Below, one piece after another: positions 38,789 through 48,564 of a stretch of 64,000 bases of DNA. The first letter of the stretch is position 1. The number at the start of each line of letters is the position of its first letter. Under the pieces are notes generated by a model, which worked only from the letters and a program-made list of their open reading frames with translations, was not told the DNA's origin and ran no database searches. Both the position numbers and the translations under genes were made by a program. Source of the stretch: Prochlorococcus sp. AG-459-N19 (GTDB lineage Bacteria > Cyanobacteriota > Cyanobacteriia > PCC-6307 > Cyanobiaceae); NCBI GenBank assembly GCA_003209375.1, contig QCRF01000002.1:1-64000 (forward strand). The letters run 5' to 3'.

Positions 38789-39856
38789 TTACAAATCTAA
38801 AGATATATCTACCAGTTTAGCCACAAGTTGTTCAATTTTTAAACCTGAAGCTTCCCAAAGCATTGGAAACATACTGTTTTTTGTAAAACCAGGAATTGTA
38901 TTTATTTCATTTAGTAAAATTTTATTTGAGGATTTTTCTAAAAAGAAATCTACTCTTGCAAAACCAAAAATATTTAGAGCTTTACAACTTTTAATGGCAA
39001 TTTCTTTAATTTCTTTTGTGATTTTAGAATCTATTTCCGCTGGGATAATTATTTTATTATTTGAGTGATATTTTGAATCGTAATCATACCAATCACTTTT
39101 GTAATTTACCTCGCCTATCTCAGAGGTTAAGAGTTTTGAATTCCCAATTATTCCGCATTCAATCTCCCTTACCTCTAAACCTTCCTCTATTAAGATTCTT
39201 GGATCTATTTCCCGAGCCTTTTCTAATGCTAGTAATATTTCCGATTCATTTTTCACTTTGGAGATGCCAAGAGATGATCCAGAGTTCGATGGTTTAACAA
39301 AAACAGGAAATTTTAATTTTTTTAAAATTTCATTAATTATTTTAATTTTTACTTGCTTGTCGTTGAGATCTTCATTCTGAAAAACTAGATAATTAACTTG
39401 TGGAAGTTTAAGATTTGAGAAAATTGTTTTCATCAATATTTTATCCATTCCAAGTGCAGAGCCAAGAATTCCGCACCCGACTAAGGGTTTCTTTGTAAAT
39501 CTGATTAAGCCATGAATTGATCCATCTTCACCATTAAATCCATGTAAAAGAGGAAACCAAACATCAATATTTTGAAAATCGATTCCGTCAAGGAAGTTAA
39601 TTTTTTCTTGATTAAAAGTTTCTTGTTTTTTTGTTATGTAGTTTTCAACTTCACCAATTAGGATTTTTTCTGAAATATCACTATCAAGCCAATCTCCATA
39701 TTTGTTTATGTAAAAGGCTTTAACCATAAAGCGTTCTTTGTTTATTTGTGCATTAAATGCTTGAAAAACTGTTTTTGCAGAGGATATCGATACTTCATGT
39801 TCATTGGAATGCCCGCCAAATATTAATCCAATACATTTTTTCTTTCCCCCGATCAT
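38789..39856 (-). CDS. ddl: D-alanine-D-alanine ligase
   Basis: A 355-residue ATP-grasp ligase with family motifs GLIFGGHSNEHEVSISSAK, KPSNSGSSLGISKV, FARVDFFLEKSSNKILLNEINTIPGFT and HGFNGEDGSIHG. It makes the D-Ala-D-Ala end of peptidoglycan precursors. It is in a miaB-ddl-unknown-ftsQ series with short gaps, joined by cell-wall and division functions. Confidence 0.96.
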   Translation of the reverse strand: MIGGKKKCIGLIFGGHSNEHEVSISSAKTVFQAFNAQINKERFMVKAFYINKYGDWLDSDISEKILIGEVENYITKKQETFNQEKINFLDGIDFQNIDVWFPLLHGFNGEDGSIHGLIRFTKKPLVGCGILGSALGMDKILMKTIFSNLKLPQVNYLVFQNEDLNDKQVKIKIINEILKKLKFPVFVKPSNSGSSLGISKVKNESEILLALEKAREIDPRILIEEGLEVREIECGIIGNSKLLTSEIGEVNYKSDWYDYDSKYHSNNKIIIPAEIDSKITKEIKEIAIKSCKALNIFGFARVDFFLEKSSNKILLNEINTIPGFTKNSMFPMLWEASGLKIEQLVAKLVDISLDL

Positions 39857-39866
39857 TTAAAAAAAT

Positions 39867-41261
39867 TTATAAAGAAAGTTCTCCTGTTAAAGAAAAGGGT
39901 CTTGCTTCATTTATTCTGACATTTATCTCATCTCCCAACGAAAAATTAAAGTTAATGTTTGTGGGAATCTCTACGAAAGTTAATCTATTTGTTCTAGTTC
40001 TACCCATAATTTGTGAGGAATTTTTTGGATTTAAACCCTCAATTAAAACGCTTTCGATATTATTGATATATCTTTGGTTTCTACTCCTAGCAGTTTTCTC
40101 GACCAAATCATTAATTTCTTGTAATCTAGCTTTTTTTACCTCTTCCGAAAGTTGATTCGTCCAAACTGCTGCAGGCGTATTTGGTCTTGGAGAGTATGCT
40201 GCTGTATTAACCTGATCAAAGCCAATTTCTGATATTAGCTTTAATGTATCTTGATATTGTTGCTCGGTTTCTCCTGGGAAAGCAACAATCGCGTCAGCTG
40301 TGATTGATGCATCTGGCATTAATGACCTTATATTCTCGATAATATTTTTATACTTTTTAATAGAATATCCTCTGGACATTTTCTTTAAAATTTCATCATT
40401 TCCACTTTGGAAGGGGATATGGAAATGTTCACAAACTTTATCAAGTTCATAACAAGCTTGAATCAACCTTTTTGAAAAATATCTTGGATGACTAGTAGCA
40501 AATCTTATTCTGCGAATTCCTTTAACATCGTGAATATAATACAAAAGATCAGTTAGGGTATTCTCTTTTCTCCCCTCTTTTGTCGTTCCTGGAAGGTCTC
40601 TACCATAAGCATCAATGTTCTGACCCAAAAGAGTAATTTCTTTAAAATTATCATCAGCTAATTTTTGGATTTCACTTTTGATCGCATTTGGATCTCTTGA
40701 TTGTTCTTTTCCTCTGACCGAGGGGACTACACAATACGAACATCTTTCATTACATCCATAGATGATATTAACCCAGCCACAAATAGAGCTTTCTCTTCTG
40801 GCACTTGTTATATCTTCAGAAATGAAGGTTTCTTCTGTAGCAGCAACTTGATTTCCTAATTCAACTTTTCCCAGAAGATTTTCGAGGTTATTTACATGTT
40901 GAGGGCCCATTACTAGGTCAAGTTCTGGGACTCTTCTTAGTAAGGATTCTCCCTCTTGCTGAGCAAGACAACCTGCAACAACAAGTTTTAAGCTAGGTGT
41001 TTTGTGTTTTCTTTTTGCTTGTCTTCCTAGAAAGCTATAAACTTTTTGCTCTGCATTATCTCTAATAGTGCATGTATTGTACAAGACCAAATCGGCATTT
41101 AATTCATTATCTGCTCTGGTGTATCCCATTTTCTCTAATGTCCCAGCCATTCTCTCAGAATCAGCCTTATTCATTTGGCATCCAAATGTGGTTATCCAAT
41201 AACTGCTAGTAGTTGAATACTTTTGAGTTTTTTTTTCGTCTGATTTTGTTTTTGTTAGCAC
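39867..41261 (-). CDS. miaB: tRNA-2-methylthio-N6-dimethylallyladenosine synthase MiaB
   Basis: A 464-residue radical SAM methylthiotransferase. The N-terminal UPF0004 domain has [15 protein letters not shown], then [10 protein letters not shown]; the radical SAM cluster motif is [21 protein letters not shown] (three cysteines); a TRAM domain ends the protein. It modifies A37 of tRNAs that read codons starting with U. The nearby tRNA-His (41334-41407) is upstream on the same strand. Confidence 0.96.
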   Translation of the reverse strand: MLTKTKSDEKKTQKYSTTSSYWITTFGCQMNKADSERMAGTLEKMGYTRADNELNADLVLYNTCTIRDNAEQKVYSFLGRQAKRKHKTPSLKLVVAGCLAQQEGESLLRRVPELDLVMGPQHVNNLENLLGKVELGNQVAATEETFISEDITSARRESSICGWVNIIYGCNERCSYCVVPSVRGKEQSRDPNAIKSEIQKLADDNFKEITLLGQNIDAYGRDLPGTTKEGRKENTLTDLLYYIHDVKGIRRIRFATSHPRYFSKRLIQACYELDKVCEHFHIPFQSGNDEILKKMSRGYSIKKYKNIIENIRSLMPDASITADAIVAFPGETEQQYQDTLKLISEIGFDQVNTAAYSPRPNTPAAVWTNQLSEEVKKARLQEINDLVEKTARSRNQRYINNIESVLIEGLNPKNSSQIMGRTRTNRLTFVEIPTNINFNFSLGDEINVRINEARPFSLTGELSL

Positions 41262-41333
41262 TTTGCCAGGAATTTTTTATGATTCTTTAATTCAAAATTA
41301 CAAGTTAAATAATTTTGCTGCAATATTTTTGAG

Positions 41334-41407
41334 GGCGAGCGAGGGGATTCGAACCCCCGAATAGCGGCGCCACAAGCCGCTGCCTTAACCACTTGGCGAC
41401 GCCCGCC
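41334..41407 (-). tRNA. tRNA-His (anticodon GTG)
   Basis: A 74-base cloverleaf read on the minus strand. The anticodon stem GCGGC/GCCGC holds the loop TTGTGGC, giving GTG. The acceptor arm starts with an extra G (position -1) at 41407 and ends with C73 at 41334, the pair required for histidine identity, so the extra G is encoded. CCA is not encoded. 72 bases upstream of miaB. Confidence 0.97.
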
Positions 41408-41535
41408 TCACATTTATAAATTTAACAACTCAAGGGTAATTTTTCATAGTTATTTTTATCTTTTAGAGAAATTTGAATTATTTTCTAACTCAGTAAAGTT
41501 TTCCTATGATTTAAAATAAAAGAAAATTTAAAAAT

Positions 41536-42771
41536 TTGAGTAATTCCGGCACAGCTGAGGTTCTTATTCCCAGAAGCCTTTGTTTAATAGAAGATATAGA
41601 TAATCTCATTATCGATATAGAGGATTTATGTTCAGTTTCCATTAGTTGGGAGGATGGATTGGTTTCTGAGTTAAAGCCTTTAAAAAATAAAAGTACAAAA
41701 CCAAAAAATATTTTATTCCCAAGATTTGTTGAAACGCATTCGCATTTTGATAAATCTTTTACATGGGCAGACTTTCCTAATCTGGAATCAAACTACGGAG
41801 GAGCATTATCAGTAAATCTTGAAGAACATAAAACTAGAACCACAGATAAGGTTCTTGAAAGAGTTGAGAAATCATTAAAACTTGCCATACAAAATGGATA
41901 CCGTGCCATTAGAAGTCATATTGATACATACAAAGGTCAATCTATTGATATTTGGATTGAACTTTTTAAATTACAAAAAAAAATTTCATCTGAGTTGACT
42001 TTACAATACGTCGCTCTAGCTCCCTTGGAATTCTGGGATACAACTGATGGAGAAGATTTGGCAAAAATATTTTCCTCTAATGGAGGCATTTTAGGAGGTG
42101 TTCTTGTACCCCCTTTCAATAAAAAAAATACAAGCAAATTTCTAGCAAAGATGCTTCTTCTTGCGAGTAAATATAAATTAGAAATTGATTTGCATATAGA
42201 TGAATCAATTAATGAACCTGGAGTGGGAATAAAAGTTTTATTAGAAACAATCGAAAATTTAAATATTAATAGTATTCCGATCACTTGTAGTCATTTGAGT
42301 AGTCTTATTTCTCTTAGTAATAGTGAGATTTTAAATTTAGGGGAAAAAATGGCTGAGAAAAATATTAAGGTTATTGCCTTACCCCTAACAAATTTTTGGC
42401 TGCTCAATCGAAGTAATAAAACCACTTCATTAAAAAGACCAGTTGCGCCAATAAAGCAATTACAAAAATCACATGTGGATGTATCTCTTGGTAGTGATAA
42501 TGTTCAAGACCCTTGGTACCCATTTGGTAATTTTGACCCTTTTTATACGTTGTCTTGCTCGATGCCTATGCTTCAACTAAGTCCCTGGGAGAGAATGACT
42601 CTATCTTCTATTTTTTTAGCTCCAAGCAGATTATTAAATTTAAAATGGGATGGTTTAATTAAAAAAGGTTGTCCTGCTGATTTTGTGATTTTAGATGCAC
42701 AAAGATGGGCAGATGTTTTTTCGAGCAATTTAAAGAGAAAAGTATTTATAAAAGGCGATTTGTATTGCTAA
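41536..42771 (+). CDS. Amidohydrolase, cytosine deaminase (CodA)-like
   Basis: A 411-residue amidohydrolase-superfamily protein with TTG start. Metal-site segments: ETHSHFDKSF at about 66-75, HIDTYKG, DLHIDES, CSHLSSL, and LGSDNVQDPWYPFGNFDP, which parallels the CodA segment around its catalytic aspartate. The substrate may be cytosine or a related ring compound; it cannot be fixed. No upstream ATG in frame exists. The following gene starts 37 bases later on the same strand, and the two may form a catabolic unit. Confidence 0.75.
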   Translation: MSNSGTAEVLIPRSLCLIEDIDNLIIDIEDLCSVSISWEDGLVSELKPLKNKSTKPKNILFPRFVETHSHFDKSFTWADFPNLESNYGGALSVNLEEHKTRTTDKVLERVEKSLKLAIQNGYRAIRSHIDTYKGQSIDIWIELFKLQKKISSELTLQYVALAPLEFWDTTDGEDLAKIFSSNGGILGGVLVPPFNKKNTSKFLAKMLLLASKYKLEIDLHIDESINEPGVGIKVLLETIENLNINSIPITCSHLSSLISLSNSEILNLGEKMAEKNIKVIALPLTNFWLLNRSNKTTSLKRPVAPIKQLQKSHVDVSLGSDNVQDPWYPFGNFDPFYTLSCSMPMLQLSPWERMTLSSIFLAPSRLLNLKWDGLIKKGCPADFVILDAQRWADVFSSNLKRKVFIKGDLYC

Positions 42772-42808
42772 TTGGCTAATTTATATATTAAGTTCAAAAA
42801 TTTCATTA

Positions 42809-44161
42809 ATGATATCAAAACTTAAATTTATAGACAAATTTAGAGAAGTCAAAAACTTAGAGATCATTGAAAATAAATCCGATGTAAAAAGACTTTCAAA
42901 AGATTTTTATAACTACTCTCCAATCCTTGCTGAAAAATTAGATGAATGTATTGCTGATTTGGTGGTAAGACCTAGTGATCACAAAGCGGTAAAGGAAGTA
43001 GCAGCAATTTGTTGGGAATTATCTATCCCACTTACTTTAAGGGGTTCAGGTACAGGTAATTATGGACAAGCTGTCCCATTATTTAAAGGAGTTGTAATGC
43101 AAATGAGTCAATTTAATAAGTTAGAAAAATTTGATCCAGATACAGGCTTTGTAAAAGTACAGTCTGGCTGTTTTATGGGAGATTTGAATAAAAAATTAGA
43201 GAAATATGGGAGGGAATTGAGGTTACTTCCTAGTACTTGGAAAACTGCAACAATTGGAGGTTTTATTGCAGGTGGATCTGGAGGCATTGGTTCTATTAGG
43301 TGGGGATTTTTAAGAGATCCAGGAAATCTTATAGGTTTAGAGGCAGTAACGATGAATGAAAAACCTGCATTGTTAAAATTTGATGCTGAAGAATCCGAAC
43401 CTCTAAATCATGCTTATGGGACTAATGGAATAATTACTTCTTTATTACTTGCTACCGATATCAAACGTAAGTGGTACTCATTAGTTATCGACTGTATTGA
43501 ATTTGAAAAAACAATAGAAATATTAAAAACTCTTACTAGCGCAGCAATTGATCTTAAATTAGGAGCAATTCTTGAAGAAGAAATTGTAGATCAAATGCCA
43601 AAATGGTTTAAAAGTAAATCTAGAAGTCACAAGATATTAATTCAATCTACTTTTGGAGGAATTAAAACCATCGAGCTAATTTGTAAAAAATTTAAAGTTG
43701 AATCTACCCTACTTGGGGAAGAAGAAAAGCTTGTGAATGGAATTTCTGAAGTCGTATGGAATCATACAACTCTTCATATGAGGTCTAGAGATAAAAATTG
43801 GACGTATTTACAGATGCTTTTGCCACTTAATAATGAACTAGAGTTAATTAATTTTTTGAGAAAAAAATGGGGTAAAAAAGTTCTTTGGCATTTAGAGGCA
43901 GTTTCTCAACAAGGATCCCCGCGATTAGCTGCTTTACCTGTAATAAAGTGGAATGGAGCAGAAGAATTAAATGAGATAATGGAAGATTGCAAGAAACTTG
44001 GTGCTTTTATTTTTAATCCTCATGTTTTAACAGTTGAAGGCGGAGGTCTTGGAGTTGTGGATGCAGATCAAGTAAAAGCGAAATTAAGATTTGATCCTAA
44101 AGGGCTATTAAATCCAGGAAAGTTGGAAGGTTGGGAAGTAAAAGAACAATTCAAAATTTAA
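42809..44161 (+). CDS. FAD-linked oxidase, GlcD-like (FAD-binding PCMH type)
   Basis: A 450-residue flavin protein. The FAD PP-loop region is LRGSGTGNYGQAVPLFKGVV at about residues 76-95, with STWKTATIGGFIAGGSGGIG further on. The C-terminus LRFDPKGLLNPGKL is typical of GlcD and related FAD oxidases. The substrate is unknown; glycolate or another 2-hydroxy acid is possible. It is not accompanied here by GlcE or GlcF. It overlaps the folC stop by 4 bases on the other strand. Confidence 0.8.
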   Translation: MISKLKFIDKFREVKNLEIIENKSDVKRLSKDFYNYSPILAEKLDECIADLVVRPSDHKAVKEVAAICWELSIPLTLRGSGTGNYGQAVPLFKGVVMQMSQFNKLEKFDPDTGFVKVQSGCFMGDLNKKLEKYGRELRLLPSTWKTATIGGFIAGGSGGIGSIRWGFLRDPGNLIGLEAVTMNEKPALLKFDAEESEPLNHAYGTNGIITSLLLATDIKRKWYSLVIDCIEFEKTIEILKTLTSAAIDLKLGAILEEEIVDQMPKWFKSKSRSHKILIQSTFGGIKTIELICKKFKVESTLLGEEEKLVNGISEVVWNHTTLHMRSRDKNWTYLQMLLPLNNELELINFLRKKWGKKVLWHLEAVSQQGSPRLAALPVIKWNGAEELNEIMEDCKKLGAFIFNPHVLTVEGGGLGVVDADQVKAKLRFDPKGLLNPGKLEGWEVKEQFKI

Positions 44162-45390
44162 CATTTTTCTTTATTCGCAAATTTAATAAATTCAGCAACT
44201 AAAAAAATAGAACCTGTTAGAACAGGATGATTAGGTGGCCATTTTTCTAGACAAAATAAATACTCAATGGCAAGTTCAAATGTTTTAAATTCAATTGTTT
44301 TTTGAAGGTCAATTTCTTTAATCTGAGTGAGATCCTTTAATTGCCAACTAAGTTGGTTTGGAACTGGCACAAGTAACAAGCGATCATTTTTCTTTAGAAG
44401 TGTTTTTAATATTGCAAAAATATCTTTTTGTCTTTGTACACCTAAAATCCAATAAATTCCTTTATCTTCATTCTCCCAATTGCTTCGCTCATTAGAGAGT
44501 GCTTTCGCAGCAGAATAATTATGCGCACAATCTACAAGAATTTCTTTGTTAAAATAATTTATTATTTCTAGCCTTCCGTTCCAAGTTGTCTTTTTAAGAC
44601 CTTCAGATATGTGTTTTTCTTTTATATTAAATCCTAAATTATTCAGCGCTTCAATTGCTCCAACAGCTACCGAAGCATTTTGCTTTTGAAAAATCCCTTT
44701 TAATCCAAGCTCATAACTGTTTGAAATTGAATCTTTCCAAATAATTTCTGCTCCTACCTCTTTAACTTTTTTGGTTATTAAATTTTCAACTTGACTATTT
44801 TGATTGCATGAGATGACAATTGAGTTTTTTTCAATAACTGCTAATTTTTCTCCTGCAATTTTTTCAATAGTATCTCCAAGAAATTCTTTATGGTCTAAGC
44901 CAATATTACCAATAGCAATGATTGGTCTAAATTTATGGGCTGTTGTCGCGTCTAATCGTCCCCCTAAGCCAGCTTCAAGAATGATTAATTCAACTTTTTT
45001 ATATTCAAAAAAATTTAGTGCGCAGCAAATGATTTTTTCAAAGGGAGTTAATTCAAATGTTGAAAAATTTTTTTCTATTAATCTATAGCTTTTTTCAAAA
45101 TCAGTTTCATTAATATTTTTTTTATTAACTCTAATCCTCTCGCATAAATCAAAAAGATGAGGAGATGTCGTTACACCGAAATTCCTTTTAGCTTCAAAAA
45201 GTATGCTTTCTAAATATGCCGCTATTGATCCTTTTCCATTGGTTCCAATAATCTGTATCGCAGGGATATTCTTGCAAGGATTACCAAGTTCTTGAAGTGC
45301 TTTTTTAATTCTTGATAAACCTAAATTGATATTATCCCTTTCATATTTAGGAGATAATAATTCAAAAATTTTTAAATTTGCATTTTTCAA
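44158..45390 (-). CDS. folC: Folylpolyglutamate / dihydrofolate synthase FolC
   Basis: A 410-residue Mur-ligase-type enzyme. Motifs are IQIIGTNGKGSIAAYLESIL (P-loop), TSPHLFDLCERIRVN, LEAGLGGRLDATTA and LVDCAHNYSAAKAL. It adds glutamates to folate. Downstream of argD on the same strand, with 11 bases between. Confidence 0.93.
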   Translation of the reverse strand: MKNANLKIFELLSPKYERDNINLGLSRIKKALQELGNPCKNIPAIQIIGTNGKGSIAAYLESILFEAKRNFGVTTSPHLFDLCERIRVNKKNINETDFEKSYRLIEKNFSTFELTPFEKIICCALNFFEYKKVELIILEAGLGGRLDATTAHKFRPIIAIGNIGLDHKEFLGDTIEKIAGEKLAVIEKNSIVISCNQNSQVENLITKKVKEVGAEIIWKDSISNSYELGLKGIFQKQNASVAVGAIEALNNLGFNIKEKHISEGLKKTTWNGRLEIINYFNKEILVDCAHNYSAAKALSNERSNWENEDKGIYWILGVQRQKDIFAILKTLLKKNDRLLLVPVPNQLSWQLKDLTQIKEIDLQKTIEFKTFELAIEYLFCLEKWPPNHPVLTGSIFLVAEFIKFANKEKC

Positions 45391-45401
45391 AATTTAAATT
45401 G

Positions 45402-46577
45402 CTATAACTCCTCAAAAATTGAATTTAGCTTATCCAAAAGAATATTAATTTCTCTTCGAGATATAACTAATGGTGGGACAATTCTTACAACATTCCCTCC
45501 TGCAGGAACTACCAGTAATCCTTTATCAAAAGCTTTTAATGTAATTTTTTTTGCATCAGCATAATCATCATTGATCACAAGACCTTGTATTAAACCTAAA
45601 CCTCTTTTCCCGATAATGATATTTGGAAATTTTTTTGACAATTCTTCAAACCCAGCACTTAATTGTTCCCCTCTTAGATAAACATTATGGATAATATTTC
45701 TTCTATTTATCTCTTCTAATACTGTTAGGGCAGCTTTACAGGCGAATGGGTTCCCTCCAAAAGTGCTTGCATGATCTCCTGGAGAAAAAATGTTGGCTTT
45801 TTCTTTCACCAATAATGCTCCAATTGCATGACCTCCTCCTAATCCTTTAGCAAGGGTGAATCCATCAGGTTCAATTCCTAAATTCTCATAACCCCACATT
45901 TTCCCAGTTCGACCTACTCCACTTTGAACCTCATCTAAAATGAGAAGAGAATTATATTTATCACATATTTCTCGCAGGCTTTTAAAAAATATTTTACTTC
46001 CAGGAATTACGCCCCCTTCTCCTTGTATTGGTTCAACTAAAACGCCGGAAATTTTTTGATCATTATTTTCACACTCTTCAAATAATTTTTTTACCGAATC
46101 AAAATTGTTAAATTTAAAAAATTTGAATCCTTGAATCATCGGTTCGAAACCTTTTTGATATTTGGGCTGTCCAGTGGCACTCAAGGCTGCAAGCGTCCTT
46201 CCATGAAAGCTGGATTCTGCTGCGAGAATAATTGATTCTTTACCTTTATTTGTTGTATTACCATATTTTTTAATTAATTTAATTGCTGATTCATTTGCTT
46301 CTGCACCACTATTGCAGAAGAAGACTCTTTCAGCACAACTCATATTCGTTAAAGTTCTGCTTAATTGTTCTTGTTCTTCAATGTTGTAGAGATTTGAAAT
46401 GTGCTGAATCTTTTTTAGTTGAGTTGATAACCTTCTTCTTAAAACTCTGTCGCTATGTCCAAGACTACAAGTTGCTATGCCAGCTACTGCATCAAGATAC
46501 TTTTTACCTGTGTTGTCCCATAGCCAACAACCTTTTCCTTTTTTGAAAGATATATCGAATCGACTATAGGTATTCAT
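45402..46577 (-). CDS. argD: Acetylornithine aminotransferase ArgD
   Basis: A 391-residue class III PLP aminotransferase. The cofactor lysine is in FTLAKGLGGGHAIGALL, and the aspartate in LILDEVQSGVGRTG. It acts in arginine synthesis. The start is the ATG at 46577. A longer frame to 46658 exists, but its first 25 codons lie inside tRNA-Leu and its peptide is a translation of the tRNA, so it is rejected. The ATG is only 5 bases from the tRNA end. Confidence 0.94.
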   Translation of the reverse strand: MNTYSRFDISFKKGKGCWLWDNTGKKYLDAVAGIATCSLGHSDRVLRRRLSTQLKKIQHISNLYNIEEQEQLSRTLTNMSCAERVFFCNSGAEANESAIKLIKKYGNTTNKGKESIILAAESSFHGRTLAALSATGQPKYQKGFEPMIQGFKFFKFNNFDSVKKLFEECENNDQKISGVLVEPIQGEGGVIPGSKIFFKSLREICDKYNSLLILDEVQSGVGRTGKMWGYENLGIEPDGFTLAKGLGGGHAIGALLVKEKANIFSPGDHASTFGGNPFACKAALTVLEEINRRNIIHNVYLRGEQLSAGFEELSKKFPNIIIGKRGLGLIQGLVINDDYADAKKITLKAFDKGLLVVPAGGNVVRIVPPLVISRREINILLDKLNSIFEEL

Positions 46578-46582
46578 CAAAG

Positions 46583-46664
46583 TGGGAGCGGTCGGACTTG
46601 AACCGACATACCCGAAGGTGCCGCATTTTGAGTGCGGTGCGTCTACCAATTCCACCACGCTCCC
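46583..46664 (-). tRNA. tRNA-Leu (anticodon CAA)
   Basis: An 82-base tRNA with a long variable arm typical of class II. The acceptor begins GGGAGCG and ends CGCTCCCA. The anticodon stem CCGCA/TGCGG carries the loop CTCAAAA, giving CAA for leucine. CCA is not encoded. argD starts 5 bases downstream on the same strand, so they share a transcript unless the gap holds a very short promoter. Confidence 0.97.
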
Positions 46665-46943
46665 AAGACTTTTGAAAAAATGAACTTTTTTATTATAACA
46701 AAAATCAACTTGTTGACTATTGTTTCGGTCAAGGAACAGTGATCAAGATTACGTTTGTTAATAGTTAATCTTTTCGATAAAAACATAGAATTATTTATTG
46801 CATTTGCTGACAAGAAATAAGGTGAAAAAAGAAAATTTAAACATTTATGATACATTTTTGTGATTAAACACGCTTAAAAGTCTTTTTAAAAGGCGTTAGC
46901 TTCATGATTAGTAATATTGTGTTATATTTGATAAAAAAAGCAA
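46665..46943. other. Intergenic region between tRNA-Leu and the micro-ORF pair
   Basis: AT-rich without a supported gene. A frame reading into the tRNA on the minus strand is not credible. A short imperfect inverted repeat at about 46870-46893 has no T-run fitting a terminator. GTTATATTTG at 46921 might be a -10 element for the following ORFs. Confidence 0.4.
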
Positions 46944-47051
46944 ATGTCTAAAACTCAAGCTAAAAAATTATCCCTTGAATTTGTCCCATATCTTTTTATT
47001 GCACTAACTATACTTACAACATTCGTATCCTATAGCGGAACTTGGGCATGA
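46944..47051 (+). CDS. Candidate 35-residue single-helix membrane peptide
   Basis: ATG at 46944 to TGA at 47049. A basic N-terminus (MSKTQAKKL) precedes a hydrophobic helix (FVPYLFIALTILTTFVSY) and a short SGTWA end. Such a shape is typical of small thylakoid-complex subunits, but it matches none I can name. The stop overlaps the start of the next ORF by ATGA, which argues that both are real. Confidence 0.5.
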   Translation: MSKTQAKKLSLEFVPYLFIALTILTTFVSYSGTWA

Positions 47052-47158
47052 ACGAATTCAAATTTAATGGTTTAAACAAAAATTGGTCAAATCGCTTCTT
47101 AGTTTTGTTTTTATTATTTTTGGGTTGTATTTCACTAATCAATATTGCTTACGTTTGA
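47048..47158 (+). CDS. Candidate 36-residue single-helix membrane peptide
   Basis: ATG at 47048 overlaps the preceding TGA, so translation would be coupled. A polar N-terminus (NEFKFNGLNKNWSNR) precedes a hydrophobic helix (FLVLFLLFLGCISLINIAYV). A signal of a conserved micro-operon is the overlap plus two matching topologies. I do not recognise either peptide. Confidence 0.5.
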   Translation: MNEFKFNGLNKNWSNRFLVLFLLFLGCISLINIAYV

Positions 47159-47193
47159 ATCAACTTTCTTAGTTCTAAAATATTTTTAATAGA

Positions 47194-48564
47194 TTAAGCT
47201 ACTTCGAGTTTTGAAAAATCCTCAGCTTTAGGCTCAATTTTATATCCATTATCCTCAAAAGTATCATTACTTATCTCTCTAATAATTTTTACACCCAAAT
47301 TTTTTAGTTTAAATTCAAAATTTTCATAACCTCTATCTAAATGTTCTAATCCATAGATCTTACTAGTACCTTTTGCGATAATTCCTGCAATTATTAATGC
47401 AGCTGATGACCTTAAATCTGAGCCAACTAGATTCATCCCATTAATTGTTTTAACCCCTTTGATGTGAGCTACGTTTTTGTTTAGTTTTATACGGGCGCCC
47501 ATTTCATTAAGTAAATAAATATGATTCATTCTGTTTTCGAAAATTGTTTCAGTTATCTTGGATTCACCATTTGCGATTGTCATTAGAGCTGTAAATGGTG
47601 CCTGCAAATCAGTAGGAAAGCCTGGAAAAGGAGCTGTTTCAATATCTACTCCTCTAATCTCTTTACTCTTGATAGAAATCGAATTACCTTTAATCGTAAT
47701 TTTACTCCCACTCTCTTGAAGCTTAATTGTAACAGCCTCAAGATGATGAGGGATTACTGGAGAAATTGTAATTGAAGAGGAAGTTGCAGCAGCAGCTATT
47801 AGAAAAGTTCCAGCTTCTATTCGGTCTGGAATTACTTTATGGGTACATCCTCCAAGCTTATTAACACCATCAATAATAATTGTTTCTTTACCGGAGTCAT
47901 AAATTTTTGCCCCCATTTTATTAAGCATTTGGCATAAATCTTGAACCTCAGGTTCTCTAGCAGCATTTTCAATAGTAGTCCTTCCTTTGGCTAAAGATGC
48001 TGCCATTATTAAAGTTTCAGTCGCACCTACACTTGGACAATTTAATTTAATATGAGTGCCATGAAGTCTATTTTTGTTGCCCCTTGTTTTTGCCTTGACA
48101 ATTCCTTCTTCAATAATAATGTCTGCTCCTAATGCGATTAGTCCATTAATGTGCTCGTCTATTGGCCTTGAACCAATTTTGCATCCACCTGGTAAAGGTA
48201 CTTGAGCTTCTCCAAATTTAGTTAATAGTGCACCTATACAAAAGAAACTAGCTCTTAATCCTTTAACAAGTTCATATGGAAGTTCTTTAATCGAAATAGT
48301 AGTTGGATCTATTTCTAGTTGGTTGTTTTTACGAATTAAATTCACTCCTAAATTCTTTAGAATATCTCCCATCTTTTCAATATCAGTAAGAAAAGGTACA
48401 TTTTCAAGAATTATTTTTTCATTAGTTAGCAATGATGAGGCTAATAAAACTAAGGCGGAATTCTTCGCACCACTTATTTGAACTATTCCATTTAACTTGC
48501 CTTGGCCAAGAATCTTTAAATTTTGAGATTTAAGATATGACTTCGTTTTGCTTCCGCAAATCAT
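47194..48564 (-). CDS. murA: UDP-N-acetylglucosamine 1-carboxyvinyltransferase MurA
   Basis: A 456-residue MurA with SGAKNSALVLLASSLL at the start, the active-site region PGGCKIGSRPIDEHINGLIALG with the Cys that phosphoenolpyruvate and fosfomycin attack, and FPGFPTDLQAPF. It starts the peptidoglycan precursor pathway. The 18-residue N-terminal stretch before the conserved core is slightly long. Confidence 0.96.
   Translation of the reverse strand: MICGSKTKSYLKSQNLKILGQGKLNGIVQISGAKNSALVLLASSLLTNEKIILENVPFLTDIEKMGDILKNLGVNLIRKNNQLEIDPTTISIKELPYELVKGLRASFFCIGALLTKFGEAQVPLPGGCKIGSRPIDEHINGLIALGADIIIEEGIVKAKTRGNKNRLHGTHIKLNCPSVGATETLIMAASLAKGRTTIENAAREPEVQDLCQMLNKMGAKIYDSGKETIIIDGVNKLGGCTHKVIPDRIEAGTFLIAAAATSSSITISPVIPHHLEAVTIKLQESGSKITIKGNSISIKSKEIRGVDIETAPFPGFPTDLQAPFTALMTIANGESKITETIFENRMNHIYLLNEMGARIKLNKNVAHIKGVKTINGMNLVGSDLRSSAALIIAGIIAKGTSKIYGLEHLDRGYENFEFKLKNLGVKIIREISNDTFEDNGYKIEPKAEDFSKLEVA

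Noticed and set aside
46578-46658. N-terminal extension of ArgD into tRNA-Leu
   Set aside because: The 25 residues before the extension's end are a translation of the tRNA itself; ArgD starts with the ATG at 46577.
46643-46855. 70-codon frame on the minus strand upstream of tRNA-Leu
   Set aside because: It runs into the tRNA and has no conserved features or ribosome site.
46866-46895. Inverted repeat suggesting a terminator
   Set aside because: The stem is imperfect and has no T tract; not convincing.
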